Of a stretch of DNA of 64,000 nt, positions 1 through 11,607 are shown piece by piece. How positions within the stretch are numbered: the stretch's first letter is position 1; each line of letters starts with the position of its first letter. This DNA comes from Diplodia intermedia (taxonomy: Eukaryota; Ascomycota; Dothideomycetes; Botryosphaeriales; Botryosphaeriaceae), in contig JAKEKT010000032.1 in the NCBI GenBank assembly GCA_021495925.1, positions 248,001 to 312,000 of the forward strand, in the 5' to 3' direction. The notes below the pieces were generated by a model. The model made no database searches. It was not told the origin of the DNA and worked only from the letters and a program-made list of their open reading frames with translations. The translations under genes and the position numbers were made by a program.

Positions 1-3000
1 AGCGCGTTTATCGATATTTATATTAAGTAAAGTAAGTTTAGCTATTCTACTATCTAGACTTTAAGTTTTATATTAGATAATACGCTTAAAGTAGTTTATA
101 TAAAGATCGAAGATCTTATATTACTTAAAAGTAAAATTATCTTTCGTATTAGTAAATATATAGCTAATATCTATCGACTTAAAATAATTAATCTTTTAAC
201 TAGTTTACTAATTCTTAAACTAGAGGCTATAGATATTCTTATAAATATTCTAGTTATAATCGCGGTCTATATTTTTTTTATTAATAGTATTAAGATCTTT
301 AAAACGCGTTATATCTTTATTAAATAATTAGCGTACTAGCTTATACTAGTTCTCTTCGTTAAGCTTCTATTTATATTAATCTTCGCTAGGCTTAAACTAT
401 AAGATTTTATTATTAACGGCCGGCGAAAGCTCTTTTATATAGTTTAAAAAGTAGAGTTTATAGTAGTTCTTATATCTTTTATATATCTCGCGCTAGCTAC
501 TCGCCGACTCGTCGTTAAAGTAATAGATTAGAAGAAGATTATTAATATTTATAAAGAAATAATTTAAGATTATCTTTATTTAATAATAGTATTTATAATT
601 AGCGCTAATAGAATTAATTTTATATTTAGAAAAGTAATTAATAACGCGCTTCTAGCTATATTATATACTTTATAAATAGTTCTTTCTCGTATAGTTAATA
701 GATAAGAGAAACTAGATATATATTAATTACTAAATTTATAAAATAAAGGCGTTTCTTTCTTTATACTTCTATAATAACGACTTCGTTTATTAAGTTTTAC
801 TATCTTAAATATTAAACTTAACCGGCTACTAGACTTTAGAGCGATAGTTAATATTAATAATAATACGCGAGCTCTACTAAAGAGAGAGATTAAGAAGTAG
901 ATAAAATATCTCTTAAATAGACTAGTCGCGCTCGCTAAGTAACTTATTTATTATTCTTAAAATAAATAATAATAGCGAACGCGTAGTAGTAATATTAAAA
1001 AGTATCTTATTTATAATCTCTTTATAAGAAGTAAATTTCGTCTTAGTCTTACTATAGTATTTAGTAATATAGTTAAGTATAGCTTAAGAACTAATATAGA
1101 AAGTAAAATTAATATTTACTAATTATCTTATAGTTATAGTTTAAGTATAGATATTAAGCTAAGCGTTATTACGCGAACTATTAAATATATAGTAAATAAA
1201 GTTAAAACTTCTTATAACCTTTAACTTCTTATAAATATCTTGCGAAAAATAGAATTAATAGATCTTCTTATTTAATATACTATTCTTCTTCTTATATAAA
1301 TAATATATACTATAAACGTACTTCTACGTTTAATTTATAATAGTAGAGAGAATTTTAAACGTATTAAGCTAATACTTTAGAAGTTACTATAGTACGTTAT
1401 TCTTAAATACTAGAGTAGTAGTTCGATTCGACTTAGAGTTTATAGCCGTAATATAAATACTCTAAAAGTTAGTAAATATCTTTTATAGATTCTTATTATA
1501 ATTAAGGCTATTTATAGCTAAAATATCTTTATAAAAGATAAAACTATAAAGATAAGAGCTTCTACGAGCCTACTATTTATAATAAGTTTAGTAGTTTTAA
1601 GAGTTATACTTCTTAAATATAATTAAATCGAGAAATAAGTTTATCTATTAGTAAAAGTAATAGACGACTATATAGAGATTATTATAAACGTTCTCTTATA
1701 AGATTTATATCTTAGTCTATAAATTAATATACTTTTAGATTTTATAGCGCGATATATATTAAGTAAGAGACTTCTACTAGTAGTCTATAATACTAAACGT
1801 TATAAATAGCGCGAAAATATTTAGCTATTATATAAAAGTTTTAAGATAAGCGCGTTTAGAGCTCTAATAAAATTAAGTACCGCGAAGACTAAATAAATAT
1901 TAAATAATATTATTTAGAAGAGAATCGCTCTCTAGATTATTATTACTAAAAGTAGTCTTTAAATTATTAATTAACTAATTATCTTACTCTTTCTTCTTAT
2001 TTATAAAGTATAAGCTTTTCGAATTTATCTAACGTCTTATAAGTATATTAAAAACGATATAGCGCTATTAAGAATATTAAGCGAAATAACTATTCTCGTA
2101 CTTTATAAGATATTTAATATAATTAACGAATTTAATATTACGAGATCGAGATATAATATAGTTAGTCTTATTATAGAGATATAGAATTAAGAAGATAAGC
2201 GATAAAAGCTTTTAAAATTAATTAAACTTTAAGATTAGTATTAGATAAAAATCTAGAACGTTTATATAACGCTACTTTTATATTTACTATAGTCTTTTAT
2301 AGTTTACCTCTTTTATAAGACGATTAAGCTTCGCCTATATAATAATAATATTTAGAATAGCGATAACTAGCGAAGAAATATTTAAATTAGAAGAATCTTT
2401 ATTTAGACTAATATTTATATTATATAATAGCTTTTACTATAACTCGCTTTTCTTCTTATCTATCTTTATAGCTAGTTTATCTATTATATTCTCGTTCTTA
2501 TTATACTTAGATAACTACGATAGAGCGTATTTATTAATAAGAAGATCGACGTAGCCTAGATAATTCGTACGAAGAAATATAAGCTATTTATAAACTATTA
2601 ACTAGCGAATACGAAAGTCGCGATAGAATTAATAATAAAGATTAAAGTTAATATTAATATTAGTAGAACGAAGAACTATAATATTAAGATTTTAAAATAG
2701 TAGAGAAAGCTAATTATATATCTTAATAATATTACGTATAAAGCTAATAACGTAATCGAAATATTTATACTATAGTCTACGAACTTAATATAGCTAAATA
2801 TATATATAAATACGCGTAATAAGTATCTTTTTAATTTAGATTAGCTTTAGTAGGTTCTTATTAGATATTAAGCCGAAATCTAATATATTTACGTTAAAGT
2901 ATAGATATAATATATCTTAAGATTTATTATTATCTTAGCTTAAGTAATATTATTAATATACGTTATAAGAATTAAACTTTATATAAAACTAGCGCTTATA

Positions 3001-3693
3001 GTAGCGTAAGTAGATAGTTATAATTAAGTTCTTTTAAAGTTTCTATTTAAAAGAGTTAAGAAGCTTCTAGTTAATATTAAAGAAAGTAAAATTTATAAAA
3101 TCTAAATCTTTATTAATAAGTAAGAGCGAATCGTAGCGCTATAGACTAATAGTATTATCTAGCGTTATTAACTATTATAAAAAGATAGTAAAATAAAAAG
3201 ACGTAGTAAAAGCGCTTAAGAAAGCTATAGAAGAATAATAAATAAAGCTATTTAAACTATAAGCGTAACTTTTATTAGTATTATTATTACTATTATTATT
3301 CTTATTTATATACGAATTATAGTCGTAAGATTAATAGTTATTATAAATAAAATACTCTATCTATTTCTCTATAATATTTATTACGAATAAATTAATACTA
3401 AAAGAATACTAGAAGAAATATACTCTATTAAGCTTATACTTATTTAAAATATATTACTTCTACTATATCTACTATTTAGTAATTTTATTAATATAATAGA
3501 TATAAGTATCGACCTTAAATACTACTCGATAACGTTTAGCGTAATTTAGACCGTAAATATTATATTTAAAATAGAGCGGGCCACTTAAAGAAGATCTCTT
3601 AGAAAATATAAATAGTAGACTAGAATATAGAGTATAAGACGTAGATTAAGATAAGAAAATAAATATTAATAAAGATAATAATTTAGTAGAAAA

Positions 3694-4140
3694 GAACTAA
3701 GAGAACTACGTTATAATAATAAAGTAAAATTATAAAATTAATAATAATAATAGTTTAAAGAAAAAGAACTACGAGAACTATAGCGTAGCTACTAAATTAT
3801 ATTAAGAAGTAAACGGCGATAATAGTAGTCTAAAAAAAAGAACTATAAGAACTACGCTATAGCTACTAAATTATATTAAGAAGTAAACGGCGATAATAAT
3901 AGTCTAAAGAAAAAGAACTATAAAAGCTACGTTATAGCTATATAATTAAGCTAAAAGATTAGCGGCGCTAATAATAATTTAAATAAGAACTATAAGAGCT
4001 ACTCTATTATTATTTAATTAAGCTAGAAGATTAGCGGTACTAATAATAATCTAGATAAAGACTATAAAAGCTACTCTATCGCTATATAATTAAGCTAAAA
4101 GATTAGCGACGCTAATAATAGTCTAGATAAGAGTCGTAAA
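3694..4140. repeat. Minisatellite, about six units of 72-75 bp
   Basis: Units starting with gaacta or gacta recur at about 3694, 3766, 3840, 3915, 3987 and 4060, with the next partial start at 4131, giving periods of 71-75 bp. Each holds a conserved order of a ga(a)cta..a.agctac start, a ctatagcta or similar middle, a aag.agtaaacggcg or aaagattagcg.cg segment, and a taataatagtcta end. Units 2 and 3 are closest to each other, and units 4-6 form a second subtype with a changed middle. The array lies inside RIP-mutated DNA, so it may be a degraded internal repeat of a mobile-element ORF. Confidence 0.75.
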
Positions 4141-4304
4141 ATTATAGTTATAGTATTAAGAGAGAACGTTAATAAAGAATTCTTTCTATAGCAACGCTAT
4201 ACGCGATATCGCCTTTTAATTATAGTAATCTAATAGCGCGTCTAAGTAATATTAGAAGAATTCGAACTATAATATTTATAAGAAAGAAAATAAGATATAG
4301 AAAA

Positions 4305-4406
4305 AGTATAACTATAAGCCGCTATATTATAAGTTACTATACTACGAGCTATTATATTATAAATTACTATACTATAAGTCGCTATACTACGAGCTACTAC
4401 TAGAAG
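4305..4406. repeat. Short tandem repeat, about 15-bp units
   Basis: Five to six consecutive imperfect 15-bp units alternate between forms such as gctatattataa and gctatactacga, joined by gtt, att, gtc or gcc. The tract follows the 72-75 bp minisatellite by about 165 bp and is equally RIP-mutated. Confidence 0.65.
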
Positions 4407-5849
4407 TCTACGTATAGATAGTCTATTACGCGTTTAATTAATATAACTATAGCTACGGCTATAACCTTTAATAAGTAATACTAGAGAAGTAGGCGAGACT
4501 AAAGTAGTAAAATAAAGAGTAAATATAATAGTAAAAGATCGCTTTATAGTATTAAAATATATATATAAAGTAGAAATAGAAAGATAAGATATAATTAATA
4601 TAGAAGACTAACGTATAACGATTAAAGTAGTAGTAGATTAAATAAAAAATAATATATCTTAGTATTATTTAGACTATTAGCTATAATAAATTAGTAATAA
4701 TAGAGTAGTATCTTTTATTATTTACTTCTTATCGTCTTTTTACTTAGAGTTAGTCTTAGTTTTCTAATTATAATAGTTAATATAGATTCTTAGCTATCTA
4801 TCTATCGCGTCTATAAAGTAGCTACGCGAATACTAAAAATAGTATTTAGTATAACGTAGAGTCTCTTTAAAAGAGTTTATATAAGATATAGATACTTTAC
4901 TTAGACCGCTATCTAGTAAAGAAGACGAAGATAATATAATAACTATTAATACTATAATAGATTAGATCGCGAATACTATAGATAAAGATTAAGTTATAAA
5001 ATATAATAGAAGTATAATAGTATTAACGTATTTAGATAACGTATTTAGATTATAGCGTAGTAGGGCGACTAGAGATTATAGAAGAAGTTAAAATATATTA
5101 AAACGCGCTAATATAAGATTATATTACTCTAGAAATAGATCTAACTAATAAATAGTTAAAAATTCTACTAAGACCTCTATTCTTTAACTAATAGAATTTA
5201 AAAGCGATTTTAAAGTTTTATTAATAGCTCTAATCTTAAACGTAATTTCTAGCTACGCTATAGTCGACGTATCTATTATATCGCTTCGAACCTTCGGCCC
5301 TTAGCTTAAGCGGCGACGGCGCACCTCTCTTACTTCGCTAAGAATAATATTATTTGCTAATTTGTATAAGTTATATAGCTATTACTACTCTACTTTTCTC
5401 GTAGGGTCGCGATATACTTATAGAAATTCTACTTTCTTCGCGAACTCTACGGTCTTACTCTACCTCGTACTTATCGTAATCCCGTAATCTCTTATCCCGT
5501 AAGCGCTAGAAGATTAATATATAATCGACCGCTATCTCTCGTAGTACGTCTACTACTAGAGTGCTAATTTCTATCTAGTTTTTATATACTAATATTCGTA
5601 TATTCTAGTGGCCGTTTTCTCGATTATTAATGCGTATTCTATATAGTATATATATATAATCTATATAATTACGTGGTATTCTTACTTATTTATGCGGTGA
5701 AACCGCGAGATCTTAGATAGTTACTAGATATATTACTATATATTATACGTTATTTTATAGTAAATCTATTCGGCTACGAGTAGCGCTTCGCGAAGTAATT
5801 CTTTTAATTAATTATTACTATTATCTTTCTTTTTCTTCTCTTCTTCTAA

Positions 5850-8600
5850 CCTACTACTAATACTCTATATACTATAACATCTACTTAATCGGGCTAATTA
5901 CTATATATATTTAAACGCCTCGTACATCTATATACGTTATAATACTAATAAATAATATAATATCGTTTACTAAATAGAAAACTCGTTCTTCGCCGCTATT
6001 TATACTTCTAGTAAATAGTAATCCCCTCTCTTTCTTACTCTTTTATATATCTTCGAATTTCTTAATAGAAACGTAGTAGCTATAGCCGAAAATATTAAAG
6101 TAATATAGAACCCGGCCGTACTCGAGTACTAGTAAGAGGAGTAATCTAAAGTAGATTCTACTATTATCGCGGTTATCTAGCGAGAGTCTCTATAAAGTAG
6201 TGCTTTTATACGCTTTAATATTCTCTAAGACTAGATAGCGCTTAAATCTAGTATATTACTCTATAAAACGAGTAACCTACGTGTCTTTATCTTTATCTAT
6301 TATTATATAGTATTATAGTACTCGCTATAGTAATCGCCTCTTATAAGACCTTATAATTCTACTAGATAGTTAATCTTCTAGCCGTAGCTAAGATAGTTGT
6401 CTTCTAATATTAATAGGTTTAAATAACTCTATAAGGTTATACTACTCGTATTTAATAACCTTATTAGTTATACTATCGTCTAGTTTTATCTTACTACGAG
6501 CGAGCTATTTAGTAAGGCCGTAGAGGCGTTTAAAGAGATACTACTACTAGTAGCGCGCTAAACTATAGTCTTCTATAGTATTAGCGAGATATAGAAGGCT
6601 ATAAACCTATAGAGTATAAGTCGAAAGATATTTATCTTCGTTATTATAGTAGATGCTCTCGTACTTCTATATAAACTATTTATAGAGGTCTCTAATCTAG
6701 ACGACCTAGTATTAAGAAATGTTTCTCTTTAAATAGAGCGTAAATATCTTACTTAATACTAATAAATAGTTATAAGGTCGCTCTCGTAGATGCCTCGCGA
6801 GGTAGAGAGAATCTTAAGTAGTTAGCTAGGCCTACTATTTAGCTACTTTAAAGTGCTTATAGTATCTAGTAAAGTCTCGTAGTAGTATATCTACTAGTAA
6901 ATAGAAAAGAGTCGATTATAGGCCTTTATAGATAGCTAATATCTCTCTCTAATCTTTAATTAATAAGATATAGTTACTAACCGTCTAAGAGTCGTTCTTA
7001 GCGCTTATCTAGTTCTTTATATTACCTCTTATATTAGTCTAGAGGCCTACGAGAAGCTTAGTAAGATTAAGAAGTATATTATATATAGTATCGATAGAAA
7101 AGCTTTACGAAAAGTAAATAGATTAGAGTCTTAGTAAGTAAGATTCTCGTTCGATATCTATCTAACTAGTTAGCATATATAATCTATCTAGTAGAAATAA
7201 TACGCGTATACGGCCGTTTTTACTAGTAAAAACGCGAAAATAATACGAGATTAATACGTTCTTCTCTAAGATTAACTTCTTACTTATCTCTCTCTTAGTA
7301 GTTATATCGAGAATTATTATATCTATAATATTAGTTCTTAAATACGTTCTTCTAGAGTGTATTCTAGTACTACTTCGAGGGTAGTAATGCTTATTATTAA
7401 TATAACGTTATGCCTAGATCTTATAGTATCTATATAGCGTAATAGTATTACTAGAAGTCTTTATATCTATAGCCTCTATAATAGTAGGCCCGTTATCTAT
7501 TATAAGCGATACGATAGCTCGTAGTTAGAATAAGATATCTATAAAGACGTTCTATATCTTTACTTCTATAGACGACTCTAGTACTCGTAGCTCTTTAATA
7601 AGTAGCTATAGATAGCTATCTAGGTTCTTATACTTTCTTAGCCCGGGTATAATATATACTATAAGCATGTACTTACGCTTATAGCGAAGCTATAAAGAAA
7701 GATTAAGTAGTATAAGTACGACTAGTATACTATAGTAGTAATATCTAGTAGTAGTAACTTATATACCGTCTAGTAAGAGCTATAAGATAAGATCTAAGAG
7801 CTACTAAAGCGAATTCTATTATTATAGTTTATATAGTAACCTACTACTCTAGACGTTCTAACGTAGCGTCGAATAGATCTTTAAAAGCTCTACTCGCTTT
7901 ACGTAGTAATATTATTCTATTAATCGTAGTATAATAGATATATATACGAAGAAGCGGTAGAAGCGGCGGGGGTTACTAGTACTAGAGTAGAATCGCTTCT
8001 TATAGTAGTATTTATAGCGCTTATCGTTGTAAAATAATCTCGTAAAGACTATATAGCTATTCTTATAGTAGTCGATAAGAGTTAAATAAATATCTATAAG
8101 CTTTTTAAGCCGCTCTAGAGCATGTTATCGCGATAGAAAGTAAGATAATTCTAAGTAACGACGATATTTCTCGTATATAGCCCGCGGAAGAAAGTCGCCT
8201 ATATAAAGATCTATAAAGTATATAAGGTTATTCTTATCTATTCTAGTTTTATTAGTAAATTATATAAGAAAAGCGAAATATATATTCTAGAGCCTATCGT
8301 TAAAGATATTCTTTAGTCTTATAATACTATACTTATTATTACTTATATTAAGATCGCTATTCTCGCTATCTTCTTTCTTAGAACTACTTTTAGACACGTT
8401 CGAAGGGTTATTCTTATCTAGCGATAAGGGTTTATTACTATAGATAATATCGTTATTATCGTTATTTTACGTGTTAGAATCTTTATATCTCTAATAAATA
8501 CTTCGCGATCTCTAGTAGCTTTCTTTAATAGTCTAAATACGGCGGCGCTTAGTACGGACACTAGATATTCTTAAAAGAGTAAGATAATAGTTTATTAACG
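5850..8600 (-). mobile_element. RIP-inactivated Tnp2-type (CACTA/Plavaka-like) DNA transposon relic
   Basis: Reading the minus strand and treating TAG/TAA as mutated CAG/CAA/TGG gives a collinear Tnp2 transposase (Transposase family tnp2, PF02992-like) over roughly 900 codons. In order I see a basic N-terminus near 8,550; a C-x2-C-like remnant followed by an NPRRF segment near 7,960-8,020; LLLDG near 7,755; IIPGLRKYKNL near 7,625-7,660; IDNGPTIIEA near 7,460-7,500; a KHYYPRS element near 7,370-7,390; a SLLYLA..IEDY segment near 6,560-6,600; and a YLFKRLYGL..LARSK segment near 6,490-6,540, close to the family's F-P-M-E-R-F-C-G-x-L-K block. The many in-frame stops mean it is dead. RIP is milder here than in 1-5280. 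I could not find convincing terminal inverted repeats, so the element borders are approximate. Confidence 0.72.
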
Positions 8601-10320
8601 TTATTAAACACGTTTTTCTATAAGATACGCTAAGAAAAATTTTTTTAATACGTAGTAATAAAAATAGGTCTTGCTTAGAAGTTAATATTCTATATATAAT
8701 ATAAATTAATCTTAGTTTTTCGTTTCTTCTATAAATTTATACTAAAAATCGAAACGACCTTCGTCGCTAATAATTATTAATATATTTAAATCTATCGATT
8801 TATCTCTAGATTTATTCTTTAATCTATACCCCTTCGCTTCATCTATTCGCGTAGATAGTACGATAGGTAAGCCTAAGACTAAGGCCGACTAGAAGAAGCT
8901 TAAAGTTATTATAAAGATTTATACTTATCTTAAACTAGTTAATAATATAAGCTTATTAAAGCGCTAGACGAGAAATACTATTACGAAAGCTTCTTATAAG
9001 GTAAATAGCCTTAATAAGTAGATATCTATAAAATAGAACTTTTATTACTCTAAAATCTAATAGAAGATAGTTTAGTACTTTATAAGATATAAGAGCTTAT
9101 TCTTTATTAATTAATTTAATAATAAGTAGATTATTATTACTATCTTAGAGGCTACTATTACTACTACTCGTAGTAAGACTAGTAGAAAGAAGGTTCGCGC
9201 GTTAAAAAGTAAATTATCGTTAGATAATAAAGTAGAGAACGCCTACTAAAATAAGAATAATTTAGTAGAGAATTCTCTAGACGACGGCGTAACTTTAATC
9301 GACGATTCTCTCGATAATAATAGTATATTAGTAGGCCTTAATATTATAGAGATCTCTTACTAAAAAACGACTTTAATTAATAAGAATTTTCTAAGCGATA
9401 GCTTCTTAATAATAAATAATAATCTCTTAATACTACTAATACTACTACGTTCGCGTAAGGCCTTCGTAAAGATACTAAAGAAGTAGAAGTATACGCGATT
9501 AAAGTAGTAGATAAAGATTAATAAGTAATAACGTGCTACGACGAGCGTTTATAATAAGTAGACGAAGAATACTACTATAGAAAACGTTATAATACGCTAT
9601 AGATAGAAGTAGATAGAAGTATTTATAATAAATATACTATAGAATCTATTATAAGACGCGCTTATACTTATACTTTAAGCGCTTAATAATAGGCTAAATA
9701 CGTAAGCTAAATAGCCGTAGTAATAGTACGAGAAGTAGCACGAGAAGTAGTAGAAGAAGAAGTAGAAGAAGTAGTATAAAAAGTAGTAGAAGAAGTAGTA
9801 TAAGAAGTAGTAGAAGAAGTAGAAGCTACTACGATCTAAGAAGTTAAAGCGAAAGCTAGCTATAAGGTCTACTTCGCCGGCGCCTTAGCGGGCGAGAAAG
9901 AAGAAGAGATTATAAGAACTATTTATAGTATAGTAGTATTTTTCTTATAAAATTTAAAGGCTTCTTAGTTATCTATCTAACTATCTACTTAATATCGTAA
10001 AATTTATACGATTCTTATAGTAAGATTCGACTAATATCTTATATTAATATTATATAAACGAGCTATTTAGCGCTTCTTCGAGTATATAGAGGCTCTCTAG
10101 TACCTTACTAAGCGATCTATATAGCTAGAATATATATAATCTATCTATATATACTTAATATCGTGTACGATTACTAGATATAACTACGGGCGTAGTAGTT
10201 TTACTACGCGTATCGCGTAGTTTTACTAGAGGCTTATAGTTTTATTACTACGCGCGTGGTTTTACTATAGAGTCTTTTTACTTTACGCTTCATTACGTGT
10301 GTATTTATAAATATATACGT
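8601..10320. repeat. AT-rich RIP-mutated DNA up to the isochore edge
   Basis: This is again strongly RIP-mutated. On the plus strand from about 8,850 to 9,950 one frame reads through without TGA and would encode a Lys/Gln-rich tail over the GAAGTA-type repeat. RIP leaves almost no TGA in any frame, so this openness is weak evidence; it could be a second, divergently oriented ORF of the neighbouring Tnp2 element or an artefact. Composition changes abruptly to ordinary GC-rich sequence at about 10,300-10,340. Confidence 0.6.
9726..9833. repeat. (GAAGTA/GTAGAA)n low-complexity tract
   Basis: Over about 100 bp, variants of agaagtagt and agaagaagtag follow one another, with single substitutions such as acgag, ataaa and ataag. 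If translated in the plus frame mentioned for the surrounding block it gives a Lys/Gln repeat. It is otherwise a simple purine-rich microsatellite within RIP-mutated DNA. Confidence 0.7.
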
Positions 10321-10588
10321 GGAATATACATTATCTGTGGGTATTACACGAAGATCCGTGTGACGTTGGCACCCTAGTGCACCTCCGCGCGCGACGCCTG
10401 CTCTCCTCTCGACGTGACTCGCACACATCCTCGTGCAACCTCCACCTCTGAATATAAATACCGCGCCTCGCCGCCCGCGCGCCCCCATGCTGACCGCAAA
10501 AACCTCCGCACTCTTCCCGCCCCCACACCCCACCACAACACCACCGCGCACACAACGTCACTCACCCCAACCCCTCACCACCCCACCA

Positions 10589-11357
10589 ATGCCCCTCCAC
10601 CTCACCCGCGCCACCCTCACCACCGACGCCCGATCCCTCGTCGACCTCCACTACCTCGTCACACGCAGCAGCCCGCTCCAACCCATCCTCCTCGGCTACG
10701 ACACGCCCACCTGCCGCGCCGCCGCCGCCACCCGATGGACGCGCGAAGCGCATCGGGACGCGGCGGACACGTGGTTCAAAGTCGTGGACACCGAGACCGG
10801 GGAAATCGTGAGCGCGGCGCATTGGAAGATATACTTGAAGCCGCCGGTGGGGGAGGGGGAGGGTGAAGAGGGGGATGAGCCGGCGTTGACGGCGCGCCCG
10901 GCGCTGGGGTGGATGGAGGAGGGGAGCGGGGAGAGGGTGGAGGGGGAGGAGGTGTTGCGGGCGTTTTATGGGCAGAGGAGGGAGAGGCAGGGGGGGATGG
11001 CGCATTTGGGTGAGTGTTTGTGTAGTGGTGGTGGTTGCGTGGATGGCGGGTTGCGGGCGGTTGTTTTTGTGCGTACATCGCTGACCGGGACGAACAGTGC
11101 TTCACCGGTTGTTTACGCATCCCGACTATCAGAGGCGCGGCTGCGGCGCCGCGCTTGTCCGAACCGGGTGTGAGATTGCGGATCGGCTGTCTCTGCCCGT
11201 GTGGGTTGAGTCGTCTCCTGTCGGAGAGCGTCTGTACCGTGCCCACGGGTTCGAGCTGGTGGTTCGTCCTGATATCAAGAACAGCAGGTACAACATGAGC
11301 AGCCCAGTCTTTAAACGGGAGCCCAGAGGACCGATCGTGGTGGGTTCCGAAAGTTGA
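10589..11357 (+). CDS. GNAT-family N-acetyltransferase
   Basis: Model: join(10589..11009, 11098..11357), 226 residues. It transfers an acetyl group from acetyl-CoA to an unidentified acceptor amine. The start at 10589 (context caccaATGcc) gives the usual GNAT opening, a short beta strand then a helix. Exon 1 ends with a MAHL strand at a GTGAGT donor. Exon 2 begins at 11098 and completes the acetyl-CoA pyrophosphate loop: HPDYQRRGCGAAL fits Q/R-x-x-G-x-G/A. A YRAHGFE segment near the end is the typical C-terminal beta6-alpha4 element. A Gly/Glu-rich insert lies just before the splice site. An in-frame upstream ATG at 10487 would add 34 low-complexity residues. It is the first gene after the AT-rich block, so heterochromatin spreading could affect it; that is inference. 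Confidence 0.85.
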
Positions 11358-11607
11358 GTCTTACCGACGGCTGATCTTTCCAGGAATTCCATCTGGCAAA
11401 GTCGTGCTGTGGGCCTCAGTTCAAAAGAAAGATGATTTTTTTTATCCCCCAAACCTACTTTTGGGAATCCAAATCTACTTTTGAGTATCCAAAGGCCACT
11501 GTGTTCTCATAAGAGTGGTCCAAAGCTGTATAGCAAATCAATCTGGTGGACCCTCTGAGTGCAACACTCACGCCTCTCCATCCTTCATCAATATCCAATC
11601 GCTGTCA

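Larger units (their letters stand above)
1..5280. repeat. AT-rich, heavily RIP-mutated repeat block
   Basis: The sequence is dominated by TpA, while CpA and TpG are almost absent and CpG persists (many cgcg and gcgc words). That is the footprint expected of repeat-induced point mutation, which converts CpA to TpA on both strands. No open frame above 60 codons survives. Because RIP removes TpG it also removes TGA, so frames look open if TAA/TAG are read as former CAA/CAG/TGG; for that reason I do not call proteins here. The block must derive from multicopy DNA, but I recognised no element type in it. It contains two tandem-repeat tracts, listed separately. Whether it is subtelomeric or an internal isochore cannot be told from this window. 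Confidence 0.85.

Noticed and set aside
1..5280. Long frames on the plus strand that look open if TAA/TAG are read as former Gln/Trp codons
   Set aside because: RIP removes TpG and therefore TGA, so almost any frame appears rescued. No family motif emerged, unlike the Tnp2 segment.
5334..8632. Word cgctaagaa near both ends of the Tnp2 relic as a terminal repeat
   Set aside because: It is in direct, not inverted, orientation and too short to be meaningful.
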